Shown here in pieces: positions 53,238 to 61,530 of a DNA stretch of 64,000 bases. The notes beneath the pieces are model-generated. The model worked only from the letters and a program-made list of their open reading frames with translations. It had not been told where the DNA came from and made no database searches. Numbering within the stretch: position 1 is the first letter of the stretch; each line of letters starts with the position of its first letter. Made by a program: the position numbers and the translations under genes. This DNA comes from Samsonia erythrinae (GTDB lineage: Bacteria > Pseudomonadota > Gammaproteobacteria > Enterobacterales > Enterobacteriaceae). The stretch spans positions 1-64,000 of the forward strand of contig NZ_SMBY01000012.1 in assembly GCF_004342665.1 (NCBI RefSeq). Reading direction: 5' to 3'.

Positions 53238-54083
53238 TTATTTTTCGCTGTCGACCAGACCGCGCACGAACCAGCGCTGCATCAGCAGCACCACCAGCAG
53301 CGGCGGCAGCATGGTCAGCAGCATCGCGGCCATCACCTGATTCCACTGGGTCGCGCCATCGCCAGAGGCAATCATGCTTTTTATCCCCGCGACCGCCGTG
53401 CCCAAATTGGCATCGCTGATGATCAGCAGCGGCCACAGGTATTGGTTCCAGCCGTAGATGAACGTGATCACGAACAGCGCCGCCAGATTGGTTTTCGACA
53501 GCGGCAACACCATATCGAAGAAGAAACGCATCGGGCTGGCGCCGTCGATACGCGCCGCTTCCATCAGTTCATCCGGCAGCGTCATAAAAAACTGGCGGAA
53601 CAGGAAGGTCGCGGTCGCCGAGGCCATCAGCGGCAGCGTTAAACCGGTGTAGCTGTCCATCATGTCCAGCCGCGCGATCACTTCCACCGTTGGGAAAATA
53701 CGCACTTCCACCGGCAACATGAGCGTCAGGAAAATCATCCAGAAGAACAGGCCGCGCAGCGGAAAACGGAAATAGACGATGGCGTAAGCGGACAGGATCG
53801 AGACGGTAATTTTGCCCACCGTGATTGCCAGCGCCATCACGAAGCTGTTGAGCAGCATCAGTCCGAATGGTGTCGCGTTATTGCCCGCACCGTGCAGCCA
53901 GATATAACGCAGATTTTCCCACAGGTGCGAACCGGGGATGAGCGTCATCGGCGCCTGAAAGACCGCCTGATTATCCAGCGTGGCGGCGACAAACCCCACG
54001 TACAGGGGGAACAGTACGGCGAGAATGCCGACGATCAGCATAACGTGGCTGAAAATATCTAACCCGCGACGATTCTCAATCAT
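53238..54083 (-). CDS. ugpE: sn-Glycerol-3-phosphate importer permease UgpE
   Basis: Second inner-membrane permease of the Ugp system, 281 residues with six hydrophobic helices. The EAA loop that docks on UgpC reads [26 protein letters not shown]-like: [18 protein letters not shown] then DMVLPLSK (about 190-215). [14 protein letters not shown] is typical of the MalG class. Follows ugpA closely. Confidence 0.95.
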   Translation of the reverse strand: MIENRRGLDIFSHVMLIVGILAVLFPLYVGFVAATLDNQAVFQAPMTLIPGSHLWENLRYIWLHGAGNNATPFGLMLLNSFVMALAITVGKITVSILSAYAIVYFRFPLRGLFFWMIFLTLMLPVEVRIFPTVEVIARLDMMDSYTGLTLPLMASATATFLFRQFFMTLPDELMEAARIDGASPMRFFFDMVLPLSKTNLAALFVITFIYGWNQYLWPLLIISDANLGTAVAGIKSMIASGDGATQWNQVMAAMLLTMLPPLLVVLLMQRWFVRGLVDSEK

Positions 54084-54096
54084 GAGCCGTTGACCT

Positions 54097-54984
54097 TCAT
54101 TGGTAGTTCACCCTCCGCTCAACAAACCGGAACTGAATCACGGTCAGCCCGATCACCAGCAGCATCAGTATCACCGACTGCGCCGCCGAACTGGACAGAT
54201 CCAGCCCGGCAAACCCCTCGCGATAAATTTTGTAGATCAGCGTGGTCGTCGACTGCACCGGCCCTCCCGCCGTCGCGGCATCGATAATCGGGAAGGTATC
54301 GAAAAAGGCGTACACCAGATTGACCACCAGCAGGAAGAAGCTCACCGGCGAGATCATCGGCAACACCAGATTGAAAAACCGCCGCACGGGACCCGCGCCA
54401 TCGATCGCGCCCGCCTCCATCAATGAACGGGGGATCGATTGCAGTGCGGCAAGAAAAAACAAGAAGTTATAGCTAATCTGTTTCCAGATCGATGCCAGCA
54501 CCACCAAAAACATCGCCTGACCGCTATGCTGCGCATGGTTCCACGTATAGCCCAGCAGCCCGAGAAAATGGGTAATCAGCCCCAGACCGGGGTTAAACAG
54601 GAACATCCACAACACGGCGGCGACGGCGGGTGCCACGGCATAGGGCAGGATGATTAACGTCTGATACAGGCGGCTGGCACGGATCACATAGTCCACCAGC
54701 GCGGCCAGAAACAGCGAGATCAACATGCCAAACCCGGCGACCAGAAAGCTGAAGATCAGCGTGGTATAGAACGAATCGAGGTAGTAAGGATCATGGAACA
54801 GTTGCCTGAAATTTTCCATGCCGACGAACTCGCTGGATAACCCGAACGGATCGAGATTCTGCACCGAATACCACAGCGCCTGACCGGCAGGCCAGATAAA
54901 AAAAATCACGGTAATCAACAGTTGAGGCAGCACCAGCACATAGGGCAACCAACTGCTGCGAAACACAGGGCGGGATGAGGTCAT
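54097..54984 (-). CDS. ugpA: sn-Glycerol-3-phosphate importer permease UgpA
   Basis: First permease subunit, 295 residues as in E. coli when started at [15 protein letters not shown]; a second ATG lies four codons upstream and cannot be excluded, since neither has a strong ribosome site. Six helices, with the EAA loop in [20 protein letters not shown] (about 195-214). [20 protein letters not shown]-type helix sequences match the MalF/UgpA class. Confidence 0.94.
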   Translation of the reverse strand: MTSSRPVFRSSWLPYVLVLPQLLITVIFFIWPAGQALWYSVQNLDPFGLSSEFVGMENFRQLFHDPYYLDSFYTTLIFSFLVAGFGMLISLFLAALVDYVIRASRLYQTLIILPYAVAPAVAAVLWMFLFNPGLGLITHFLGLLGYTWNHAQHSGQAMFLVVLASIWKQISYNFLFFLAALQSIPRSLMEAGAIDGAGPVRRFFNLVLPMISPVSFFLLVVNLVYAFFDTFPIIDAATAGGPVQSTTTLIYKIYREGFAGLDLSSSAAQSVILMLLVIGLTVIQFRFVERRVNYQ

Positions 54985-55057
54985 GCGGTAACTCATGGCA
55001 AACAGAAAAGAAACAGGCCGATTCCCTTCAGCCCGGTATGACTCGGCAACCGCCGTA

Positions 55058-56392
55058 TTACTTCGTCGACTGCTCGAAGCGACGCAGCAGCGCGTTGCCG
55101 CGTTCTACTGCGCTATCCAACGCCTGCTGTGGCGTCTTCTTACCTGTCCAGACGCTTTCTAATTCTTCATCTACGACGGCGCGAATTTGCTGCATGTTGC
55201 CCAAACGCAGACCTTTGGTGAACGGCAACGGCAGCTTATTCAGCATCTGACGCGTCGCGATATCCGCACCGGGGTTTTTCTCGTAGAAGCCCTGTTTCTG
55301 CGTCAGCTCATACGCCGCCGTGGTGATCGGCAGATAACCGGTTTTCTGGTGCCATTCCGCGGCATTTTCCGGCTCGGCCAGGAACTGCATAAACTCCGCC
55401 ACGCCTTTGTAGGTCGCGGCGTCTTTGCCGTTCATCACCCACAGACTGGCGCCGCCGATAATGGCGTTTTGCGGCGCGCCTTTCACATCGGCGTCATACG
55501 GCATCATGCCGACGCCATAGTTGAATTTGGCGTGTTGACGGATGTCCGCCAGCGAACCAGAAGAGGCCGTTGTAATGGCGCAATCGCCGTTGTAGAACTT
55601 CTCGGTCGGCTCATCCTTGCGTCCGAAATAGGTGAAGTCCCCCTTCTTGTTCATGTCCTGCAATAGCTGAATGTGTTTAACCTGCGTGGGTTTGTTGAAT
55701 TCCAGCACGGCATCGGTGCCGTCGAAGCCGTTATTTTTGCTCGCAACCGGCAGGCCATGCCAGGCGCTGAAGTTCTCAATCTGAATCCAGCCCTGCCAGC
55801 CGCTGGCATAGCCGCACTTCATCCCGGCTGCACGCAGTTTGGCGGTGTATTCCGCCATCTGCTGCCAGGTTTTCGGCGGCTGCTCAGGATCTAAACCGGC
55901 CTTCTTGAAGGCATCTTTGTTGTAGTACAGCACCGGCGTAGAGCTATTAAACGGCTGCGACAGCAGGTGGCCGCTCTTCGCATCGGTGTAATAACCAGAG
56001 ACGGTCGGCACAAACACCGACTCATCGAAATGAATGCCCGCGTCTTTGAACACCTCATAGACCGGCTTGATGGCTTTACTTGCCATCATGGTGGCGGTAC
56101 CCACTTCATAGACCTGCAAAATGGCGGGCGCATTCCCAGCGCGATAGGCCGCAATCCCGGCAGCCAGGTTCTGTTCGTAGTTACCTTTGTAGATCGGTAC
56201 AATTTTTACGTCGCTGTGTGCTTTATTAAAACGGTCAGCCAGAGAATTCACTTCTTTCCCTAACTCGCCTTCCATAGAGTGCCAGAAAGGAATTTCGGTC
56301 GCGGCCTGCGCACCTGCGCTCATCAGCGCGAATGCCACACACGCTGCGGCGGTGCGAATAGCATGTGTTTTACGCATCGTGTTGTTGAACAT
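55058..56392 (-). CDS. ugpB: sn-Glycerol-3-phosphate binding protein UgpB
   Basis: Periplasmic receptor for glycerol 3-phosphate and glycerophosphodiesters, first gene of the operon. The start [13 protein letters not shown] follows GCAGGAG, giving 444 residues; a TTG five codons upstream is less likely because it overlaps that site. Signal peptide ends near [46 protein letters not shown] and [14 protein letters not shown] match E. coli UgpB. A Pho box array lies upstream. Confidence 0.96.
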   Translation of the reverse strand: MFNNTMRKTHAIRTAAACVAFALMSAGAQAATEIPFWHSMEGELGKEVNSLADRFNKAHSDVKIVPIYKGNYEQNLAAGIAAYRAGNAPAILQVYEVGTATMMASKAIKPVYEVFKDAGIHFDESVFVPTVSGYYTDAKSGHLLSQPFNSSTPVLYYNKDAFKKAGLDPEQPPKTWQQMAEYTAKLRAAGMKCGYASGWQGWIQIENFSAWHGLPVASKNNGFDGTDAVLEFNKPTQVKHIQLLQDMNKKGDFTYFGRKDEPTEKFYNGDCAITTASSGSLADIRQHAKFNYGVGMMPYDADVKGAPQNAIIGGASLWVMNGKDAATYKGVAEFMQFLAEPENAAEWHQKTGYLPITTAAYELTQKQGFYEKNPGADIATRQMLNKLPLPFTKGLRLGNMQQIRAVVDEELESVWTGKKTPQQALDSAVERGNALLRRFEQSTK

Positions 56393-56467
56393 GCCTGTCT
56401 CCTGCAATTAATTAAATACGCCATTATCACGGCCTTTTTTGGGCGAAAACCAACATGACATGAGCGC

Positions 56468-56507
56468 ATGACAGAGAAATAACTGGAAGATGACAGGAAA
56501 GTGACAA
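56468..56507 (-). promoter_or_regulatory. Pho box array upstream of ugpB
   Basis: Four 7-base repeats at exact 11-base intervals are seen on the minus strand: TTGTCAC, CTGTCAT, CAGTTAT and CTGTCAT, each followed by a 4-base spacer. The PhoB consensus is CTGTCAT. Two tandem Pho boxes would put the operon under phosphate-starvation control, as in E. coli. Confidence 0.88.
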
Positions 56508-56559
56508 AGAAAGGAGGTCATAAAGCTGCCTATTAAGTAAGCTGTTTTATGCTACTATT

Positions 56560-56578
56560 TGTGTTAATAGATAACACA
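56560..56578 (+). promoter_or_regulatory. Palindromic operator before the parDE pair
   Basis: TGTGTTA-ATAGA-TAACACA is an inverted repeat with 7-base arms, ending 9 bases before the antitoxin ATG and next to a TATGCT-like -10. It is a likely site for autorepression by the ParD-type antitoxin. Confidence 0.65.
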
Positions 56579-56587
56579 GGGGGTTTT

Positions 56588-56830
56588 ATGCCTAGAACGA
56601 CAAGTATTACGATCGGTGAACAACTGGATGACTTTGTCACCAAATTAATAGATAGCGGTCGCTATAGCTCTACTAGTGAAGTCATCAGGTCAGCGCTTCG
56701 CCTTCTTGAACAACAGGAATTCAAAACAGAGGCCCTGAAAAAAGCGATTGCCGCGGGGGAGCAAAGTGGAGAAAGTTCGCTGACGCTGCATGAAATTGCA
56801 GCCAAAAAGAAGCGCGAACGGAATGTATAA
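56588..56830 (+). CDS. parD: ParD-type antitoxin (ribbon-helix-helix)
   Basis: An 80-residue antitoxin. The N-terminal ribbon-helix-helix (TTSITIGEQLDDFVTKLI, GRYSSTSEVIRSALRLLEQQ, residues 4-45) should bind DNA; the basic C-terminal tail (IAAKKKRERNV) should bind and neutralise the toxin. The start MPRTTSITIG is the family start, with GGGGG-type sequence in front; 13 upstream codons are open but unconserved. It overlaps the toxin gene by 8 bases. First gene of the accessory island after ugp. Confidence 0.9.
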   Translation: MPRTTSITIGEQLDDFVTKLIDSGRYSSTSEVIRSALRLLEQQEFKTEALKKAIAAGEQSGESSLTLHEIAAKKKRERNV

Positions 56831-57116
56831 ACTCTCTAATCTTGCAGCAGAAGATTTTGCGGGCATCTTTGAGTACACATTGATCAACTATGGAGTCAGT
56901 CAGGCTGACAATTATACAGAATCGCTAGATAACACGTTGATAATGCTAGCGGATTCCCCTTATATAGGTAGGGAGTATCCTGACATTAGCTGTGGTGTGC
57001 GTCGATTCGATCATCGGCAACACGCCATTTTCTATCGCATTCGAGAAGAAGATCTTTTTATCATCCGAATCCTGCATCAGCAAATGGAACCCATGAGCCA
57101 TTTTTTTGATGTTTAA
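56823..57116 (+). CDS. parE: ParE/RelE-superfamily toxin
   Basis: A 97-residue toxin starting at ATG within the last codons of the antitoxin gene. YKLSNLAAEDFAGIFEYTL opens with the ParE helix hairpin; GREYPDISCGVRRFDHRQHA and IFYRIREEDLFIIRILH carry the beta-sheet core with the conserved Arg residues. ParE proteins poison DNA gyrase, while RelE relatives cleave mRNA; the pairing with a ParD-like antitoxin favours ParE. It appears intact. Confidence 0.88.
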   Translation: MYKLSNLAAEDFAGIFEYTLINYGVSQADNYTESLDNTLIMLADSPYIGREYPDISCGVRRFDHRQHAIFYRIREEDLFIIRILHQQMEPMSHFFDV

Positions 57117-57274
57117 CAACAATGGCTAAATAAGGGAGTATCCGATAGTTTCCGGTTTCATCATCATGCATTCGAACGCACTGACTACCCAGTTCAAGGC
57201 TATTTTCGAATGACATCAACGATAACGGTTTTAGGATCGTTGATGATTCCTATGCGGCACGTCTCTGGCATCAT
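57117..57274. other. Non-coding region after parE
   Basis: No gene seen. An inverted pair ATCAACGATAACG and ATCGTTGAT at 57211-57246 might form the parDE 3' hairpin (ATCAACGAT with ATCGTTGAT). Confidence 0.45.
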
Positions 57275-57443
57275 TCCCCCCAGCCATCACGGATTATTAT
57301 ATAGAAGCAGTGAGGGGCTTTGTTGTAGGTCTTCCCATTGGTGATTCTAAACTTTTGCTTTGTCACGGGATTGCCTGTGTTGTCAGGATGATGCGTGATC
57401 TGATCCTGCCATTCCGCAAAAGTTCGATTTATTCAACAAAGCC
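57275..57443 (-). mobile_element. Decayed end of an IS903-like (IS5 family) element
   Basis: Read on the minus strand from 57443, the sequence starts GGCTTTGTTGAATAAATC, the terminal inverted repeat of the IS903 group, then GGATCAGATCACGCATCATC, and the start of a transposase frame (TKQKFRITN, TYNKA). Similarity breaks off after about 130 bases, with a possible internal deletion, and no other end or intact transposase is present. It marks the left border of the Fic locus and suggests past mobile-element activity. Confidence 0.75.
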
Positions 57444-57547
57444 GCAGTGAGGTCACAAAAAATACATGATTTAGTCATGAAAAATAAATGCGATAATGAG
57501 AATTTACGAACATGAGGAGTTATGGATAAAGAATAAAAGGATTTCCT

Positions 57548-58339
57548 ATGGAAAATTATATTATCGACGGTAATATCATTCGTGTTCATCAGTGCCTGTA
57601 TCCCTCCCTTCATAATATTAGCGAAGAATCTCATCAAAAAATACAAGAATGCATGATAAAACTTCACTTAGAAAAAAATAAAACCGGGCGCTATGAGATG
57701 TTCCTGGAGAATGTTAATAAACACATTAATAATAATGAGCTAGATGTTCTACAACACCGCCTGAGTTCCCATATAGATAATAATATTATTTCTAGTGATA
57801 GAAAATATAGCGTAGATGAAGTCAATATTTATAAATACCAGAACTGTGAACTCAGTTCGATTTTATATAGTGATGAAAATTTTTTATCCTTTATTGAGTC
57901 TGTTGGTGGATATTTCAGAAAACAGGAAAATAAAATTAGAACAAAAAACATCAGGACAGTACCTGAACCAGATGGTAGTTACACAGAATATATTAATGCA
58001 ACAATGGTCATAACTGAATTAAGTAAGCTACGTCAATTTATAAAAACATATCAAACGGTAAATCCATTATTCTGCGCTACTGTAGCGTCTGTCAGTATTC
58101 TTTGTATCCATCCTTTGGCTGATGGCAACGGAAGATTATCACGGTTCATTTTCAATCTTATTCTAGGGCGCTCTAGTAACAATTATATTCCTCTTACGGA
58201 GCTATGTCATGCAGCCCGTAGTGGATATGTGTTGAGCATGCGAGAAGCTATGCTTTTCTCAGAATGGGATAGCGCGGTGCATTTCTATTGTACTTGCCTC
58301 TCCCTGGCCATTGGATGGAGTGAACTAAGCAGTATGTGA
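57548..58339 (+). CDS. Fic-domain protein (putative nucleotidyl transferase)
   Basis: A 263-residue protein. The Fic motif HPLADGNGRLSR lies at residues 188-199 with the catalytic His188 and the anion-binding GNGR intact (canonical HPFx[D/E]GNGRxxR with Leu for Phe). The substrate-positioning flap is in RTVPEPDGSYTEYINA (about 138-153). No canonical inhibitory motif (S/T)xxxE(G/N) was found. Fic enzymes usually transfer AMP to Ser/Thr/Tyr. The gene is strongly AT-rich, unlike the core genes. AAGGA lies 7 bases before the ATG. It is followed by a tiny peptide gene and an ABC exporter, which suggests the peptide is the substrate (inference). Confidence 0.88.
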   Translation: MENYIIDGNIIRVHQCLYPSLHNISEESHQKIQECMIKLHLEKNKTGRYEMFLENVNKHINNNELDVLQHRLSSHIDNNIISSDRKYSVDEVNIYKYQNCELSSILYSDENFLSFIESVGGYFRKQENKIRTKNIRTVPEPDGSYTEYINATMVITELSKLRQFIKTYQTVNPLFCATVASVSILCIHPLADGNGRLSRFIFNLILGRSSNNYIPLTELCHAARSGYVLSMREAMLFSEWDSAVHFYCTCLSLAIGWSELSSM

Positions 58340-58387
58340 TATATCATTACATACTTTATAGTTTACTTTCAGTAAAAAGGAATATTT

Positions 58388-58480
58388 ATGTTAAGCGAGA
58401 AAGATTTAATCCTAATTAAAAGCACCACAATGACCGATACTCAGGATGATAAAATTGATCCTATCTTTGGATTAAACTAA
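58388..58480 (+). CDS. 30-residue peptide, candidate RiPP/microcin precursor
   Basis: Short frame from ATG to TAA, with AAAAGGA 6 bases upstream, a stronger ribosome site than either neighbour has. The peptide begins MLSEKDLILIK, has a hydroxyl-rich middle (STTMTDT), an acidic stretch (QDDKID) and ends PIFGLN with a C-terminal Asn. It lies 48 bases after the Fic stop and before the exporter, the usual place of a precursor gene. Ser/Thr residues are possible Fic targets. Microcin C also carries its nucleotide on a C-terminal Asn, but through an unrelated enzyme. No homologue known to me. Confidence 0.6.
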   Translation: MLSEKDLILIKSTTMTDTQDDKIDPIFGLN

Positions 58481-58532
58481 TTTTAGTTCAGATTGGTTTT
58501 CAGCCTCAGTGTTCTGATGAAATAAAATATCT

Positions 58533-58552
58533 ATGACGTGGGCCCGCGTCAT
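58533..58552 (+). other. Stem-loop between peptide gene and exporter gene
   Basis: ATGACG pairs with CGTCAT around a GC-rich centre (TGGGCCCG), followed by AATTTATT. A partial terminator or processing hairpin after a precursor gene would let the peptide be made in excess over the exporter. It also covers an alternative exporter ATG at 58533, which argues against that start. Confidence 0.5.
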
Positions 58553-58574
58553 AATTTATTATTGGATTAATAAC

Positions 58575-60332
58575 ATGAAAAAAATTGCGTTTATCATTTC
58601 CTACTTCGGAGGCATCGCATCACAAAGTATTAAGAGACAGTTTTTTTTTATCGCATTAACCTCATTCTTATCCACCATCATCATTTCATTCCAGCCGGTT
58701 ATTATGGCCAAACTGGTCAGCGTAATCGAACAACCTGACTCAGATCTTTCCGTCGCGCTGTCGGTTCTGGCGCTCAGCTATATCGTCCTGATGTGTCTAA
58801 GAAAACTGTCCTCCGCAGTAATTATTATCATGATGATATCACTGAGAAACAAACTGGTCATCATGTTGAGCGACCACTATCTGAAAAATATTTTTCACGG
58901 ATACAAAATAAAAGAGAATGAAAACACAGGCGATATCACCCAGCGCCTGAATCAGGCCTCTGATGAATTATCAACGGTTTTACGTAATACCGTACATAAT
59001 TTTCTCCCACCGCTTCTGCAATTAATTTTTAGTATTATCGTTATTATCTGGTACGAGAGTTATGTGGTAGCAATATTATTCTGCATTTACTTCGGCCTCT
59101 ATTTTTTGGTCAAAAATAAATTTAACAGCCAGATCGTCATGCTGTATAACGATTTTTACGGCACATCGGTTAAAAAATATAGCGTCATTACCGATAGCAT
59201 TAAAAACATCGGCACCGCCAGAGCATGTAATTCCTATCCTTTTCTGTTTGCTCGCTATGAGGCATTATTAAACACCATTGAAGGAAAACACGCCAGCCTG
59301 CTACGGGAGGATGTGAAATTTCTGGTTGCCGAATCCTGCCTTAACGTACTTTTCTTTGGAGCAGCCTTTTTATTTTCACTTTATCAGGCGCTCCATCAGC
59401 AAATTTCTCTGGGGCATTTTGTGATGATATCCTCCTATATTATTCTTTTGTCTGGACCGCTGGAAAGTATTGGGGCAATGTACACCGCACTCATGAAATC
59501 CACAGAGTCGCTTAACGGTTTCATTAAGGACATCAGGCTGCCACGGGAACATGTCTTTTCTGAACATCCTCAGGCCGGAGAATCCGTCGCGCTTACGCTC
59601 TCCGACGTGACATTTCACTATCAGGGTGCCGCCTCACCCACCATTAAGCATTTTAGCCTGAACATCTTCGGTCCCGGTTTTATTACGCTGACGGGAACCA
59701 GCGGCTCAGGGAAAAGTACACTGGCCAAATTAATCGCCGGTGAAATCAACCCGACAGCCGGAAGTATACGGATCAACGGCCGGGATCTCAGGAATATGAC
59801 AGCAGAAGATCTGGCCGGCACGCTTTACCACGTTTCGCAGAATGACGGAATATTCATGGATACCCTGCGATTTAATCTGCAAATCGCCTGTCCCGGTGCG
59901 TCCGATCCACAACTCATCGATGCCTTAAACTTCGCGAGACTGGACGATCTTCAATATGATGAAGGAACCGATATTCTCGATATGGTTATCGGCGACGGCG
60001 GATTAACCCTGTCTGGAGGGCAGCGGCAACGCTTATCCCTCGCCCGACTCTTCCTGCGCGAGCCGAATATTATTATTCTGGATGAAGTCACCTCGGCGCT
60101 GGATGTAATAAATGAGGTCAAGGTGATAGAAAATATCAAAAGCCGTTTTCCCACAGCCATTATTCTCAGCATCAGTCACCGCTATACAACATTCCATTTT
60201 TCCGATGAAATCCTTGTTCTCTCCCGAGAAGGACTGGCTGACCGAGGGGGGCTAACCGTGTTACGGGAGCGGTGCTCTTATATCCGCTCGGTGATGCAGA
60301 ATGCCGCCGATGCAGAAGCCGCTGCGGTATAA
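58575..60332 (+). CDS. ABC exporter, fused membrane and ATPase domains
   Basis: A 585-residue half-transporter from ATG 58575 (MKKIAFIISYFG). The N-terminal part has six membrane helices (residues about 20-310); the C-terminal ATPase has Walker A TGTSGSGKSTLAKLIAG (about 373), signature [16 protein letters not shown] (about 478), Walker B IIILDEVTSALD and switch His in SISHRYTTF. No C39 peptidase domain precedes the helices, so it would export a leaderless or already cleaved peptide. Type I exporters of this kind give both export and self-immunity in microcin loci. GC content rises towards the 3' end. Confidence 0.88.
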   Translation: MKKIAFIISYFGGIASQSIKRQFFFIALTSFLSTIIISFQPVIMAKLVSVIEQPDSDLSVALSVLALSYIVLMCLRKLSSAVIIIMMISLRNKLVIMLSDHYLKNIFHGYKIKENENTGDITQRLNQASDELSTVLRNTVHNFLPPLLQLIFSIIVIIWYESYVVAILFCIYFGLYFLVKNKFNSQIVMLYNDFYGTSVKKYSVITDSIKNIGTARACNSYPFLFARYEALLNTIEGKHASLLREDVKFLVAESCLNVLFFGAAFLFSLYQALHQQISLGHFVMISSYIILLSGPLESIGAMYTALMKSTESLNGFIKDIRLPREHVFSEHPQAGESVALTLSDVTFHYQGAASPTIKHFSLNIFGPGFITLTGTSGSGKSTLAKLIAGEINPTAGSIRINGRDLRNMTAEDLAGTLYHVSQNDGIFMDTLRFNLQIACPGASDPQLIDALNFARLDDLQYDEGTDILDMVIGDGGLTLSGGQRQRLSLARLFLREPNIIILDEVTSALDVINEVKVIENIKSRFPTAIILSISHRYTTFHFSDEILVLSREGLADRGGLTVLRERCSYIRSVMQNAADAEAAAV

Positions 60333-60414
60333 GGGCATACGGCGATTCTGGCCGTGGCGGCGTGTTATTCTGGCAGGTACATTGTCAGAACAACATAATC
60401 CCGAGCTCCTCCCC

Positions 60415-61176
60415 TCACTCCGCCACCAGCACCTCGACCCCCATTTTACTCAAGGCTTCTTTGGCGGCGGCCGGTAGGCCAGCATCGGTGATGATGCTGT
60501 CGAATACGCTGAGCGGCGTGGCGAGATGGGTGGCGATACGGCCATATTTTGAGGTGTCACACAGCAGTACGCACTTGCTGCTGGCTTCTACCGCCGCGCG
60601 CTTCACCACCACTTTATCTTCGTTCGGCGTGGACAGCCCGCGCAGGCTCCATGAGGATGCCGAGATAAAGGCGATGTCGATAAACAGGTTACGCAGCGCC
60701 TGCGCCACCGCTTCCCCGATGCAGGAGCGGTTTTCCCTACAGAGCGTGCCGCCGGTGTGGATCATGCGGCACTGGCTGGACTCAATGAGAAAAGCGGCGA
60801 TGGCGAAATCGTTGGTGACAATCAGGAGATCGTCGCGTTCGGCCAGCTCGCGCGCCAGCGATAGCGTCGTGGTACCCGCATCCAGATAAATGCAGCTATT
60901 CAACGGAATGTGCTGTGCCGCCAGTTTACCCATCGCCGCTTTCTGCTGGCTGAACATCACGGATTTATCCTGATGCGACGGCTCAATCGCCAGCCGTTCA
61001 GGGGAGCGCACGCCGCCGGAGACGCTCAGCAGCAGGCCGTCCTGTTCCAGCTTTTGCACATCACGCCGCACCGTCATGTGCGACACCCCCAGCCGCTCGG
61101 TCAGTTCGTTAATGCTTACCGCGCCGCGCTCGGCGATCAGCGCCAGGATCTGTTGATGACGTTCTACTGGAATCAC
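60415..61176 (-). CDS. ygbI: DeoR-family regulator YgbI
   Basis: Likely repressor of the adjacent threonate/tetronate genes. It starts at GTG (VIPVERHQQILALI) after GGA, giving 253 residues. The N-terminal DeoR helix-turn-helix (ISINELTERLGVSHMTVRRD-like: NELTERLGVSHMTVRRDVQK, about 20-40) is followed by the sugar-phosphate sensing domain (IYLDAGTTTLSLARELAE, about 95-112). Sequence and position match E. coli YgbI next to ygbJKLMN. Thirty more in-frame codons upstream are not conserved. Confidence 0.9.
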   Translation of the reverse strand: MIPVERHQQILALIAERGAVSINELTERLGVSHMTVRRDVQKLEQDGLLLSVSGGVRSPERLAIEPSHQDKSVMFSQQKAAMGKLAAQHIPLNSCIYLDAGTTTLSLARELAERDDLLIVTNDFAIAAFLIESSQCRMIHTGGTLCRENRSCIGEAVAQALRNLFIDIAFISASSWSLRGLSTPNEDKVVVKRAAVEASSKCVLLCDTSKYGRIATHLATPLSVFDSIITDAGLPAAAKEALSKMGVEVLVAE

Positions 61177-61435
61177 GCTGTCCGTTCCCTGTTTGATAGT
61201 GCTGGTTTGATAAGTATTAGGGCTAATCAATACTGCATCTGGTAAATATTGTGAGAAACACCCCATTTCATGACGATAATTATCATAAATTCACGTCATA
61301 AACTATGCCAGACCTCACTGTCATCATCATTTACCCGTAACAAAATCAACATAACAATTTGATATTAAACAAAAATAAACAGTATCGCGTTTCAAGCGAT
61401 GTTACGCCACACTGGATCATCACGATTCAAATGTT

Positions 61436-61464
61436 AACTTATGTGATAAAAATCACCATAAGTT
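61436..61464 (+). promoter_or_regulatory. CRP site within a 29-bp palindrome upstream of ltnD
   Basis: TGTGA-TAAAAA-TCACC (61442-61457) matches the CRP consensus TGTGA-N6-TCACA with one change. It is embedded in longer arms AACTTATG and CATAAGTT. A -10 TATATT at 61479-61484 predicts transcription from about 61491, placing the CRP centre at -41.5, the class II position. The rest of the 61177-61530 gap is AT-rich and holds no gene; YgbI probably also binds here. Confidence 0.75.
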
Positions 61465-61530
61465 GTACTGACAAGCGTTATATTTAACACCAGAGAACAA
61501 AAAATCACTAATTTTAACAGGGCAACCACG

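Noticed and set aside
57383-57667. 94-codon minus-strand frame over the Fic start
   Set aside because: It is the shadow of the IS end and the Fic gene; no ribosome site.
58533-58574. Longer N-terminus for the ABC exporter from ATG 58533
   Set aside because: That ATG is inside a GC-rich hairpin and lacks a ribosome site; ATG 58575 begins a typical N-terminus.
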